From the NCBI RefSeq assembly GCF_002950945.1, contig NZ_CP012673.1, forward strand, positions 12,081,501 to 12,145,500: a stretch of 64,000 nucleotides of DNA, written 5' to 3'. The stretch comes from Sorangium cellulosum. GTDB taxonomy: Bacteria; Myxococcota_A; Polyangia; Polyangiales; Polyangiaceae. Each line of letters opens with the position of its first letter. The stretch's first letter is position 1. A program made the translations under genes and the position numbers. This document shows, piece by piece, positions 50,090-58,734 of this stretch. The notes beneath the pieces are model-generated. The model was not told where the DNA came from. It saw nothing but the letters and a program-made list of their open reading frames with translations, and ran no database searches.

Positions 50090-52081
50090 TCACAGGAACG
50101 GGTTCAGGTGGAGCGCGACCTTCGCCTGCCGGAGGTTGTACTGGACCCTGCGGACGAAGTGGATCATCAGGTACACCCACACCGCGAAGGTCACCACGCT
50201 GATGACGAGCTGGACCGTCGGGCTGACGTCCACGCCGACCACCATCCAGAGCGCCGTCAGCAGGAATGCCCCGAACGAGAGCGGGACGAACCACTTCCAG
50301 CAGAGGTTCATCATCTGGTCGATCCGGACGCGCGGCAGCGTCCAGCGGATCCAGATGACCACGAAGACGAGCGTCCAGCTCTTCAGCAGGAAGAGGAACA
50401 CACCGAGCAGCTGGAGCGCGAAGCTCGCCTCCTGCTGCGCGGGCGACACGCCGGGGATCTGCCAGCCGCCGAGGAAGAGCGCGCTCGCGATGCCGCACAT
50501 CACGAAGACGTTCGCCCACTCGGCGAAGAAGAAGAACAGGTACCGCATCCCCGAGTACTCGGTCGAGTAGCCGGCGACGAGCTCGCTCTCCGCCTCGGGC
50601 AGGTCGAACGGCGCGCGGTTGCCCTCCGCGAGCGCCGTCGTGAAGTAGAGGAAGAACAGCGCGAACGTGATCGGGTTGCGGAAGACGAACCAGTACCAGG
50701 GCCAGCCGCCCACCTCGAGGAGCGACGCCCCGCTGCCCCCCTGCGCGCCGATGATGTCCTGGAGCCGCAGCGAGCCCGTCATCATCACGACGCACACGAT
50801 CGCGACCGCGCCGGGGATCTCGTAGCTGATGATCTGCGCCGCCGAGCGGATCCCGCCGAGCAGCGACCACTTGTTGTTCGAGGCCCAGCCGCCCGTCATG
50901 AGGCCGATCGTGACCAGCGAGGTCACGGCGATGACGAAGAGGATGCCGATGTCGAGGTCGGCCGCGATGAGGTACTGCCCGAACGGCATCACCACGAACG
51001 TGGCCGAGACGCCGACGAAGACGAGGTAGGGCGCGAGCCGGAAGAGCGTGCGGTCGCTCTCGGCCGGGATCACGTCCTCCTTCAGGATCGACTTGATCCC
51101 GTCGGCGATCCACACGAGGAAGCCCTGCGGCCCGGCGCGGTTCGGGCCGATGCGCGACTGCATCCGCGCCGAGACGCGGCGCTCGACCCAGGTGATGATC
51201 CCCGCGGTCGGCGCCATGAAGAGCAGGATGATCGCCGCGGCGATCCCGAGGAGGATCCCGGCGCCGAGCAGATCGGTCGGGGCGCTCGCGTGGAACCCCT
51301 CGGTCGAGATCTGGAGCTCGACCGGCGCCCCGCCCCGCCGGACGCCCACGGCCGCGAGCCGCTCGTGGCCGCTCGGGATCACGTCGCCCCGCGAGAGCAC
51401 CTTCACGCCCTCGAAGCTCGTGAGGACGTCGCCCGGGAGGATCTGCGCCCGCTCCGCCGGGCTCGCGGGGCGCACGCGCGCTACGACGAGCCCGCCGGAG
51501 GGCGGCGCGTCGGCCGCGACCTCGACGCCGAGGAACTCGAGCGCGCGCGCGCCCTCCTTCTCACGCGCCTCGATGACGGCGCGGCGCGGGGTCGGCGGGA
51601 TGAAGTCGATCGTGACGCCCCGCACCGTGCCGGCCACGGGCAGCGCCCCCTGCAGGGTCGCCGGGATCTCGACGATCACGTCCCCCTGGAAGGTCGTGTG
51701 CACCGCGTCGTCACCGCGGCCGGCGAAGCGCGCCTCGAGCCCCTCGGAGAAGGTCAGCGAGACCTTGTTGCTGCTGACCTGCGCGCCCTCGATCTGGATG
51801 TTCTGCTGCGTCAGCGGCGCCTGGCCGGGGCGCCGGAGCGTCCCGCGGAACGTCACGGTCGCCTCCTTCGCCTCCGTCGTGGGCAGGTTCGTCCCCAGGA
51901 TCTCGATGCGGTCGCCGAGGTCGACCTCGCGCGGCACGACGTCGACGACGTTCAGGAGCTCCGGCGCCGTCCGGCTCCGGCCGCAGCCGGCGCCGAGCAG
52001 CGCGACGAGGGCCAGGAGGTAGTACGGCAGGACGCGGCGAGGGAGCGCGCAGGAGGCTCCGGGGCGTGTCGATCCGCGCAT
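50090..52081 (-). CDS. nuoH: NADH-quinone oxidoreductase subunit H with N-terminal lipoprotein/PDZ extension
   Basis: 663 residues, about twice the normal NuoH. Residues 1-33 form a lipoprotein signal ending in LLGAGC (Cys33). Residues about 45-190 are beta-rich and IPT/TIG-like (VPREVDLGDRIEILGTNLP). Residues about 200-280 look like a PDZ domain (GLVVARVRPASPAERA, PGDVLTSFEGVKVLS). NuoH follows from about 285: ITWVERRVSARMQSRIGPNR, GPQGFLVWIADGIKSILKED, ISYEIP, EGNRAPFDLPEAESELVAGY, and eight membrane segments. NuoH forms part of the quinone site and proton path of complex I. No other nuo gene is in this window. It starts 8 bases after the ABC ATPase gene. Confidence 0.88.
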   Translation of the reverse strand: MRGSTRPGASCALPRRVLPYYLLALVALLGAGCGRSRTAPELLNVVDVVPREVDLGDRIEILGTNLPTTEAKEATVTFRGTLRRPGQAPLTQQNIQIEGAQVSSNKVSLTFSEGLEARFAGRGDDAVHTTFQGDVIVEIPATLQGALPVAGTVRGVTIDFIPPTPRRAVIEAREKEGARALEFLGVEVAADAPPSGGLVVARVRPASPAERAQILPGDVLTSFEGVKVLSRGDVIPSGHERLAAVGVRRGGAPVELQISTEGFHASAPTDLLGAGILLGIAAAIILLFMAPTAGIITWVERRVSARMQSRIGPNRAGPQGFLVWIADGIKSILKEDVIPAESDRTLFRLAPYLVFVGVSATFVVMPFGQYLIAADLDIGILFVIAVTSLVTIGLMTGGWASNNKWSLLGGIRSAAQIISYEIPGAVAIVCVVMMTGSLRLQDIIGAQGGSGASLLEVGGWPWYWFVFRNPITFALFFLYFTTALAEGNRAPFDLPEAESELVAGYSTEYSGMRYLFFFFAEWANVFVMCGIASALFLGGWQIPGVSPAQQEASFALQLLGVFLFLLKSWTLVFVVIWIRWTLPRVRIDQMMNLCWKWFVPLSFGAFLLTALWMVVGVDVSPTVQLVISVVTFAVWVYLMIHFVRRVQYNLRQAKVALHLNPFL

Positions 52082-52089
52082 GGGGCCGC

Positions 52090-52950
52090 TTATAGATCGC
52101 GCCGCTCAGGCGGTCGAGATTGCGGCGGGAGGCGCTCCGGCTCGGCCGGAGACGGGCCGCGCGCGCCGCGGACCGGGAGGAAGTACCGGCTGCCGTCGAG
52201 CTCGTTGACGCCGACGTAGAGCTCCGCGTCGAACGCGTCCTTCAGCCGGCGGTAGGTCATCACCTCCTCGATGGCGCCGTGGGCGAGCAGCCGCCCGTCC
52301 TTGAGGAGCGCCACCCGGTCGGCGTACTGGGCGGCCGCGTTGAGGTCGTGCAGCACCGTCACGCAGGCGAGGCGCCGCTCGGCCACCTCCCGGCGCACGA
52401 CCTCGTGCACCTCGATCGCATGGCGGATGTCGAGGTGGGCCCCGGGCTCGTCGAGGATCAGCACCCGCGCCTCCTGCGCGAGCGCGCGGGCGATGGCGAC
52501 CCGCTTCTGCTCTCCCCCGGAGAGCTCGGCCACCGGCCGCCCCGAGAGATCGAGGAGGTCACACCCGCCGAGCGCGCGCAGGACGGCCTCCTCGTCGCGG
52601 CCGGAGGCGCGCATCCAGGCGCCCTGGTGCGGCGCGCGGCCCATCATCACGACCTCGCGCACCGTGAACCCGGGCGCCGAGGGGATCCCCTGCGGCACGA
52701 CCGCCACGCACCGGGCGATCGCCCGCCGGTCCATGCCGGCGAGCGGCCTCCCCAGGAGCCTCGCCTCCCCCCGCGCCGGGCGCAGCGCCCCCGAGAGCAC
52801 CCGGACCAGCGTCGATTTTCCGGCGCCGTTCGGCCCGAGCACCACGCACAGCTCGCCCGCGCGCACATCGAAGCAGATCCCCTCCAGCGCCAGCCTCCCG
52901 GCGGGATAACGCGCGGTCACGTCACGCAGCTCGATCGCCGGCTCCTCCAC
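52090..52950 (-). CDS. ABC transporter ATP-binding protein, iron-chelate/haem/B12 type
   Basis: 286 residues. Walker A GPNGAGKST, Q-loop VVPQG, signature LSGGEQKRVAIARALAQ, Walker B VLILDEPGAHLD and the His switch TVLHDL are complete. The sequence around RAPHQG and HDLNAAAQYADR resembles the FecE/BtuD/HmuV group that powers uptake of iron chelates, haem or cobalamin. No permease or binding protein is adjacent. The nuoH fusion gene begins 8 bases downstream, so they are probably cotranscribed. Confidence 0.9.
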   Translation of the reverse strand: MEEPAIELRDVTARYPAGRLALEGICFDVRAGELCVVLGPNGAGKSTLVRVLSGALRPARGEARLLGRPLAGMDRRAIARCVAVVPQGIPSAPGFTVREVVMMGRAPHQGAWMRASGRDEEAVLRALGGCDLLDLSGRPVAELSGGEQKRVAIARALAQEARVLILDEPGAHLDIRHAIEVHEVVRREVAERRLACVTVLHDLNAAAQYADRVALLKDGRLLAHGAIEEVMTYRRLKDAFDAELYVGVNELDGSRYFLPVRGARGPSPAEPERLPPQSRPPERRDL

Positions 52951-53039
52951 GCGCCCTCTCTTTGTCGAGTGATTATCGAGTGATCTTCCCTTGCGCGAGG
53001 TATCCGTCGGTGGTCCAATCGTCTCGAGGCGTAGAGGAG

Positions 53040-53777
53040 ATGGAAACGGCGAAGGAGACCCTGGGAAGCGGCGAGGTACCGCGTCGCGTTATTAAGCGCT
53101 ACTCCAATCGGAAGCTCTACGACACGAAGGACAGTCGCTACGTCACCCTGCAGCAGATCGGGGAGATGGTGCGGGCCGGCGAAGAGGTCCAGATCATCGA
53201 CAACGCGACCAAGGAGGACAAGACCGAGGTCACGCTGGCGCTGATCATCTCGGAAGACCTCAAGTCGCAGCCGCGGTCGGTCCCCCTCGGCACGCTGCGG
53301 GATCTGATCCAGGAGCGGGGCGAGCGGCTGCTGTCGCAGCTGCGCGAGGGCCCCATCGGCCGGCTCATCCCCGGCGCGACTGGCGAGGGCGGGCAGGCGG
53401 TGCCGGGGGCGGCGCAGCCCGCCGCGCCGGAGGCCCCGGCCACGGCGTCGCCGTCGCAGCCGCCCGGCGCGGCGGACGTGGACCGGTCGAGCCACGCGAA
53501 GGGGCGGCTGAGCGGGATCGTCGAGAGCTCGAAGCAGACGCTCGATCAGTGGCAACAGGCCGTCGACGAGCGGGTCCTCTCCATCCTGCCGGGCCTCGGG
53601 CTGGTCCGCGATCTCCAGTCCGATGTCAAGCGTCTGTCGCAGCGCATTGACGAGCTGGAGGCGCGACTCCAGGGTGTTTCGGGTGGACAGGGCGAGCCCG
53701 CCGCTCCCCCGAACGGAAGCTCCGCTGCGGACGAACCCGCAGGCCCGGGCGAGAGCGGCGGGAGTCGGCTGGAATAG
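53040..53777 (+). CDS. phaR: PhaR-like polyhydroxyalkanoate synthesis regulator
   Basis: 245 residues from ATG 53040 (METAKETLGS). The N-terminal PHB/PHA accumulation regulator domain is clear: RRVIKRYSNRKLYDTKDS, RYVTLQQIGEMVRAGEEV, QIIDNATKEDKT and VTLALIISE. In other bacteria it binds DNA and PHA granules and represses phasin genes. A Pro/Ala linker (about 110-150) leads to a helical C-terminus with a coiled coil (LVRDLQSDVKRLSQRIDELEARL). No pha biosynthesis gene is close by. It is divergent from the ABC ATPase gene with about 90 bases between. Confidence 0.87.
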   Translation: METAKETLGSGEVPRRVIKRYSNRKLYDTKDSRYVTLQQIGEMVRAGEEVQIIDNATKEDKTEVTLALIISEDLKSQPRSVPLGTLRDLIQERGERLLSQLREGPIGRLIPGATGEGGQAVPGAAQPAAPEAPATASPSQPPGAADVDRSSHAKGRLSGIVESSKQTLDQWQQAVDERVLSILPGLGLVRDLQSDVKRLSQRIDELEARLQGVSGGQGEPAAPPNGSSAADEPAGPGESGGSRLE

Positions 53778-53811
53778 CCTGCGGCGCTCCCCTGTTCCCC
53801 AGGTCGAGCCC

Positions 53812-54498
53812 ATGCCGTTCTTCTTCAGCAAGAAACCTGCGTCCATAGCGCAGGACTATTCGTTGGCCACCACCGACAGCGGTCGCGCTGACGCCTTCGA
53901 GGTCGAGCTGCTCGGCCATCTGGACACGCTTTACGGCGTGAGCTGCCGGATGACGAAGAGCTCGACGGAGGCCGAGGACCTGGTCCAGGACACCATCGTC
54001 AAGGCGATGCGCGCCCGGGATCAGTTCGAGCCCGGCACGAACCTCAAGGCCTGGCTGCTCCGGATCTTGACCAACACGTTCATCAACCGGTACCGCCGCG
54101 GGGGGCTCGAGCGCGGCATCTTCGAGGGCCCGGACGCCGAGCCGCTCACCGACGGCTGGGTCGGGGCGACGACGATGCGGGCGATGCGCGACCCGGAGAC
54201 CCAGGCGCTCACGCCGCTCGTGGAGGCGGAGGTGCAGCGCGCCCTCGACGAGCTGCCCGAGGAGTTCCGCCTGGCGGTGGTGCTGTCGGACATCGAGGAG
54301 CTCTCCTACAAGGAGATCGCCGAGGCGATGGGGTGCCCGATCGGCACGGTGATGTCGCGGCTCCACCGGGGCCGCAAGCTCCTCCAGAAGACGCTGCGTG
54401 AGCACGCGGTCCTGATGGGCATCGTCAGCGAGGACGCGCCGAAGGAGGCGCCCGCCGACCTCGACGCCTATCGCAAGCGGAAGCGGGGTGTCGCATGA
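53812..54498 (+). CDS. ECF-type RNA polymerase sigma factor
   Basis: 228 residues. Region 2 (EDLVQDTIVKAMRARDQFEPG, LKAWLLRILTNTFINRYRR) and region 4 (ALDELPEEFRLAVVLSDIEEL, SYKEIAEAMGCPIGTVMSRLHRGRKLL) are intact. The start ATG at 53812 (MPFFFSKKPAS) lies 35 bases after the phaR stop. The stop overlaps the anti-sigma gene by ATGA, which couples synthesis of the pair. It directs transcription of an envelope- or redox-responsive regulon whose targets cannot be seen here. Confidence 0.93.
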   Translation: MPFFFSKKPASIAQDYSLATTDSGRADAFEVELLGHLDTLYGVSCRMTKSSTEAEDLVQDTIVKAMRARDQFEPGTNLKAWLLRILTNTFINRYRRGGLERGIFEGPDAEPLTDGWVGATTMRAMRDPETQALTPLVEAEVQRALDELPEEFRLAVVLSDIEELSYKEIAEAMGCPIGTVMSRLHRGRKLLQKTLREHAVLMGIVSEDAPKEAPADLDAYRKRKRGVA

Positions 54499-55358
54499 GC
54501 GCCGCGAAGTCGATCGAGAGCTGCGCGCGGTTCGACTACGCGCTGTCGGCCTACGTCGACGGCGAGCTGGATCCGGACCACGCGGTCGATCTCGAGTCCC
54601 ACCTCGTCCAGTGCCCGCCGTGCTTCGAGCAGGTGAAGCTGCTGCGCTCGCTGCGGGCGAGCCTGAAGCGGGCGAAGCCCGCGGGCTGTCCGGACGTGCT
54701 CAGGGCGCGCGTCGCCGCGGCGGTCGCGCACGAGCAAGCGCGCGGCGCGGCGCGCGCCGCGGCGCAGGCGGAGCCGAAGCCGCGGCTCATCCACAAGGGG
54801 TACGCGGCCGCGCTCGCCGTGGCCGCGGGCGTCGTCTTCGTGGTGGGCGTGGCGCGGCAGAAGCCCGTCACCTCGCCGCAGGAGGTCGCGAAGGCGCAGC
54901 TCGGAGGCTCGGGCAACGAGAGCGTGGAGGTCCTGCTCGACGATCTCGTCACGCAGCACGCGCAGCCGCTCCCGCCCGAGACGACCGACCCGGAGGATCT
55001 CCCGCGCTTCGACCCGTTCGTCGGCGTGCCGGTCCGGCGGCCGGAGTTCCAGTCGATGCCCGTGAACTTCATGGGCGCGCGCGTGCACACGATGCGCGAT
55101 CGGCGCGCGGCGCTGCTCCAGTACGTCGTGCGGGGCAAGCACCGCGTCACGGTCTACCTCTTCAACTCGCGCGCGGTCCCGGTGCAGAAGGCGCAGCCGA
55201 TCCTCCAGCCGCGCGTGGTGCGCGAGCGCCCGGTGTACGTCGGCAAGATCAACGGCTACTCCGTGGTCGCCGCCGAGGACAGCGGCGTCGGCTACGCGCT
55301 CGCCTCCGACCTCGGCGACGACCTGAGCACGCAGCTCGTCCTCGCCGCGATGCAGTGA
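54495..55358 (+). CDS. Zinc-binding anti-sigma factor
   Basis: 287 residues. The zf-HC2 anti-sigma domain is at the N-terminus: SCARFDYALSAYVDGELD then HLVQCPPCFEQ (HxxxCxxC). One predicted membrane helix (AAALAVAAGVVFVVGVA, about 97-113) leaves the rest outside, in the periplasm (FDPFVGVPVRRPEFQ, VYLFNSRAVP). It likely holds the sigma factor inactive and releases it on stress. The overlap with the sigma gene supports the pairing. Confidence 0.92.
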   Translation: MSAAKSIESCARFDYALSAYVDGELDPDHAVDLESHLVQCPPCFEQVKLLRSLRASLKRAKPAGCPDVLRARVAAAVAHEQARGAARAAAQAEPKPRLIHKGYAAALAVAAGVVFVVGVARQKPVTSPQEVAKAQLGGSGNESVEVLLDDLVTQHAQPLPPETTDPEDLPRFDPFVGVPVRRPEFQSMPVNFMGARVHTMRDRRAALLQYVVRGKHRVTVYLFNSRAVPVQKAQPILQPRVVRERPVYVGKINGYSVVAAEDSGVGYALASDLGDDLSTQLVLAAMQ

Positions 55359-55451
55359 GCACGCCGGCGCCCGCCCGCGGGCGCCGCCTCCTCCGCCTCG
55401 GTCACTCACCCCACCCCCACCTCACCCCCCACCCTCACCTCCGAGAGCCGC

Positions 55452-56414
55452 ATGCGTTTCGTCTTCCTCATGGATCCGCTGAGCCGCGTGACGCACGACA
55501 AGGACACGTCGTTCGCCTTCATCCGGGCGGCGCAGGCGCGCGGGCATGAGAGCTACCACTGCCTGCCGCGCGACCTCTCGATCGAGGGCGGCGAGGCGTA
55601 CGCCTCGGCGTGCCCGGTGGTCATCACCGACGCGCCCCCGTACATCGCGCTGGACCTCGCGGAGGGGCCGCGCCGGCTCCGCCTCGCGGACGTCGACGCG
55701 ATCTTCATCCGCAAGGACCCGCCGTTCGATCGCAGCTACCTGTACGCGACGCTGATGCTGGAGCGCGCGCGGCGGTGCCCGCTCATCGTGAACGATCCGC
55801 GGGGGCTGCGCGACGCGAACGAGAAGCTCTACGCGCAGAACTTCCCCGAGTGGACGCCGCGGACGCTGGTCACCGCCGATCGCGAGCAGATCCACGCGTT
55901 CGTGCGCGCGCTCGGCGGCCAGGCGGTGATCAAGCCGCTCGACGGCGCCGGCGGGCTCGGGGTGCTGCAGATCAGCGAGCGCGACAAGAACGCGCGCGCC
56001 ATCGCGGACATGATGACGAACGAGGGGCACCGCCTGGCGATGATCCAGGAGTACCTCCCCGCCGTCGTCGAGGGCGACAAGCGCATCCTGCTGCTCGACG
56101 GCGAGCCGCTCGGCGCGATCCTCCGGGTGCCGCGCGACGACGACCACCGCTCGAACATCCACGTCGGCGGGCGCGTGGTCGCGACCGAGCTGACGCCGCG
56201 CGAGCTCGAGCTGGTCCGGGCGCTCGCGCCCCGCCTGCGCGCCGACGGCCTCTTCTTCGTCGGCCTCGACGTCATCGGCGAGCGGCTCACCGAGGTGAAC
56301 GTCACGAGCCCGACCGGCATCCAGGAGCTCGGGCGCTTCACCGGCACGGATCCCGCGGCGCGGGTGATCGCCTGGGCCGAGGAGCGGGCGCGCGGCCGGT
56401 CCGCGAGCGCCTGA
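55452..56414 (+). CDS. gshB: Glutathione synthetase
   Basis: 320 residues, the usual GshB length. The N-terminal FVFLMDPLSRVTHDKDTS, the ATP-grasp part IFIRKDPPFD, NDPRGLRDANEKLYA, AVIKPLDGAGGLGV, MIQEYLPAV, GDKRILLL and the ligand-binding EVNVTSPTGIQE are all conserved. It joins gamma-glutamylcysteine and glycine with ATP in the cytosol. The neighbouring genes are not part of glutathione synthesis, and gshA is not in the window. Start ATG 55452. Confidence 0.95.
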   Translation: MRFVFLMDPLSRVTHDKDTSFAFIRAAQARGHESYHCLPRDLSIEGGEAYASACPVVITDAPPYIALDLAEGPRRLRLADVDAIFIRKDPPFDRSYLYATLMLERARRCPLIVNDPRGLRDANEKLYAQNFPEWTPRTLVTADREQIHAFVRALGGQAVIKPLDGAGGLGVLQISERDKNARAIADMMTNEGHRLAMIQEYLPAVVEGDKRILLLDGEPLGAILRVPRDDDHRSNIHVGGRVVATELTPRELELVRALAPRLRADGLFFVGLDVIGERLTEVNVTSPTGIQELGRFTGTDPAARVIAWAEERARGRSASA

Positions 56415-56479
56415 CCCCGCCGCGCCCCCGCGGCGCCGGGAAGTTGGCCCGACGGCCCGGGGTCTGCGAAGGCTCCCTC

Positions 56480-56839
56480 ATGGGCGAGTCAATCGAGCGT
56501 TGTGCCGTATGTGAGGACTGCGAGCCGGGCGAGAGCGGGGCGCCCGGGGATCCTCGCGCGCGCTCGCGCATGGCCCGTGTGGTCATCCAGGGGCGCGCGC
56601 TGAGCCTGTGCCGGTCGCACGCGGCGACCGTGGCCGTCGAGATGCCGGAGACGTTCGAGGAGATGCGCGCCCTGTTCGTGGGGCTCAAGCGGGCCGTGCA
56701 GCCGGCGCCGGGCGAGCCTGCCCTCGAGCGCCGCTCCCCGATCGCGCGCCGCAACCCCGAGGATCGGCGCGTCTTCCCCCCGCGGCCGGAAGGCCGGCGG
56801 ATGGGCGGCGGGCGCCGCGCCACGGATCCGCGGGAGTGA
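56480..56839 (+). CDS. Small CxxC protein of unknown function
   Basis: 119 residues from ATG 56480. MGESIERCAVCEDCEPGE has CxxCxxC near the start, and LSLCRSHAATV adds Cys and His, so one zinc ion could bind here. The tail is Arg/Pro-rich (RRMGGGRRATDPRE). Its stop overlaps the GTG start of folK by four bases (GTGA). I recognise no family. Confidence 0.65.
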   Translation: MGESIERCAVCEDCEPGESGAPGDPRARSRMARVVIQGRALSLCRSHAATVAVEMPETFEEMRALFVGLKRAVQPAPGEPALERRSPIARRNPEDRRVFPPRPEGRRMGGGRRATDPRE

Positions 56840-57345
56840 GCGCGGCCGTGGGCTCCGCTCGGCGTGTCGTCCTCGGGCTGGGGTCGAACCTCGGCGATCG
56901 CCTCGGGACCCTGCGCGCGGCCGTCGAGGCGCTCGGCGCCGATCCCGCTCTCGACGTGCTCCAGGAGTCGCCGCGTTACGAGTCGCCGCCCGCAGGCGGC
57001 CCGCCGCAGGGGAACTACGTGAACGTCGCGGTGCTGCTCGCCACGTCGTTGCCCGCGCGAGAGATCCTCGTGCGCACCCTGGCCGTCGAGCGCTCGCTCG
57101 GGCGGACGCGCCCCGACGCGGTGCGCTGGGGGCCGCGGACGATCGACATCGACGTGCTCTGGATCGAGGGAGAGTCCGTGGCGGAGCCGGACCTCGAGGT
57201 GCCTCACCCGCGGCTCTGCCTGCGCGCCTTCGCGCTCAGGCCGCTGCTCGACGTCGCGCCCGACGCGCGGGATCCGCGCACGGCCGAGCCGTACGCCGCG
57301 CTGCCCGCGGCGAGCGCGCCGCTCCGCCGGCTCGACGAGGTCTGA
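56836..57345 (+). CDS. folK: 2-amino-4-hydroxy-6-hydroxymethyldihydropteridine diphosphokinase
   Basis: 169 residues. GLGSNLGDRLGTLRAAVEAL at the start, the metal-binding RWGPRTIDIDVLW and PHPRLCLRAFALRPL are the FolK signatures. The enzyme transfers pyrophosphate from ATP to the pterin in folate synthesis. The GTG start at 56836 overlaps the upstream stop, so the two genes are coupled. Confidence 0.94.
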   Translation: MSAAVGSARRVVLGLGSNLGDRLGTLRAAVEALGADPALDVLQESPRYESPPAGGPPQGNYVNVAVLLATSLPAREILVRTLAVERSLGRTRPDAVRWGPRTIDIDVLWIEGESVAEPDLEVPHPRLCLRAFALRPLLDVAPDARDPRTAEPYAALPAASAPLRRLDEV

Positions 57346-57377
57346 CCGCCGCCGGCCGTCGGCGCGGCGCCCGCCGC

Positions 57378-57953
57378 TCATCCCCCGGGTCGGGGCGCGC
57401 CGGCGGCAGCGCGGCGCCGGAGGCCGGCGACGCCGCCCGCGTACGCGGCCGCGCAGCCGATCGCGGCCATCACCACGAGCAGGAACGCCGACCCGAGCGC
57501 GCCCGCCAGGGCGCCCTGGGCGAGGGCGAACGCCCAGGCGATCGCCGCGACGGCCGCGCCGCTCGCCGCGGCCTCGCGCCGCCCCGCGCGCCCGCCGAAC
57601 CGTCCCACCAGATACCCCCCGGCGACGGCGGAGATCACGAACGCGAGCACGTTGATGAGCGCGAGCGTCGCGAGCCGCGCCGAGGGCGGCGCCGCGGCGT
57701 CGCCGGTCGGCTCGAGCGCCCGGAGCAGCAGCGTGTTCGCGAGCCCGGCCAGCGGCAGCCACACGAGGAAGATCGCCACCGCGCCGAGGGCGATCCAGTG
57801 CCACGGCGGGCGGTCCTCGCCCTCGTCCTCGCCGCTGCTCTGCAGCACGGGGAGCCTGCGCTTCTCCGGTCCTGCCGCCCCACCTCGCGGGGGCGGCGCC
57901 GCGCCGTGCGCTCCGCCGACCAGAGGGAGGCGTCGCTTCGGCCCGTCGACCAT
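57378..57953 (-). CDS. Membrane protein of unknown function, four predicted helices
   Basis: 191 residues. After a cytoplasmic Pro/Arg-rich N-terminus there are four hydrophobic segments (WIALGAVAIFLVWLPLAGLA, LINVLAFVISAVAGGYLVG, AIAWAFALAQGALAGALGS, LLVVMAAIGCAAAYAGG). GGYLVGRFGG between helices is a Gly-rich turn. It resembles other small 4-helix proteins found in myxobacteria, and its role is unknown. It follows the DEDDh exonuclease gene on the same strand, 4 bases later. Confidence 0.7.
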   Translation of the reverse strand: MVDGPKRRLPLVGGAHGAAPPPRGGAAGPEKRRLPVLQSSGEDEGEDRPPWHWIALGAVAIFLVWLPLAGLANTLLLRALEPTGDAAAPPSARLATLALINVLAFVISAVAGGYLVGRFGGRAGRREAAASGAAVAAIAWAFALAQGALAGALGSAFLLVVMAAIGCAAAYAGGVAGLRRRAAAGAPRPGG

Positions 57954-57957
57954 GACG

Positions 57958-58734
57958 TCAGCTCGGCTTCGAGGTCCGTGGATCCGCGGCGGCGGGCGCC
58001 TTCCGCCAGAGCTTCCGCGCCTCGTCCTGCATGCGGACGAGCCGCCGTTGCTCCTGGATCAGGCCGCCGTAGGCGCGGGGCACACGCGGGTCCTTCGCGA
58101 ACGCGTACAGGACCCGGAGCGCCGCCTCGGCGTCGTCCGTCGCGCGGTGCGCCTTCTCCAGCGTGATCCCGAGCCGCGCGGCCATCTCGCCGAGGGCCCG
58201 GCTCTCCTCGTTCCGGTAGAGCTCGCGGGCGAACGTGAGCGGATCGATCCAGTCGACCTCCCGCCGCATCGCGGGCGGCGGCTCCGGCGGGCGCATGCCC
58301 ACGCGCTCGAGCTCGGCCAGGAGGAACGAGCGATCGAAGGCGGCGTTGTACGCCGCGGGGATCGCCCCCCGGAAGCAGGCGAGGATCTCCTCCGCGACCT
58401 CGGCGAACGACGGCTTGCCCTCGACGTCCGCGTCCTTGATCCCGTGGATGGCGGTGCTCTCCGCGGGGATCGGCCGGCCGGGATGGATGAGCCAGTTGTA
58501 GCGGGTCAGGATCTCGCCGGCGCGGCCGATCACGATGCCGAGCTCGATGATCCGATCCCCCGCGGGGTCACGCCCCGTGGTCTCGACGTCGATGAAGGCG
58601 ATGGGCTGGTCGATCCACGCGCTGCTCGCGTCGATCTCGGAGGCGACGCCGACGGCGCGCACCTTGAGGAGGTGCGCGATCCCTGGGTAATGCCGGCCCG
58701 TCGGGAAACAGCCGCACGGGTCGGCGACCTTCAC
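57958..58734 (-). CDS. 3'-5' exonuclease, DEDDh (DnaQ-like) family
   Basis: 258 residues. Exo I FIDVETTGRDP, Exo II YNAAFDRSFLLAEL and Exo III HRATDDAEAALRVLY give all DEDDh catalytic positions. It hydrolyses nucleic acid ends, with a role in proofreading, repair or RNA turnover. The start is a GTG at 58732-58734 that overlaps the stop of the DsbA-like gene (GTGA). A short N-terminal Cys segment (VADPCGCFPTG) precedes the fold. Confidence 0.88.
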   Translation of the reverse strand: MKVADPCGCFPTGRHYPGIAHLLKVRAVGVASEIDASSAWIDQPIAFIDVETTGRDPAGDRIIELGIVIGRAGEILTRYNWLIHPGRPIPAESTAIHGIKDADVEGKPSFAEVAEEILACFRGAIPAAYNAAFDRSFLLAELERVGMRPPEPPPAMRREVDWIDPLTFARELYRNEESRALGEMAARLGITLEKAHRATDDAEAALRVLYAFAKDPRVPRAYGGLIQEQRRLVRMQDEARKLWRKAPAAADPRTSKPS

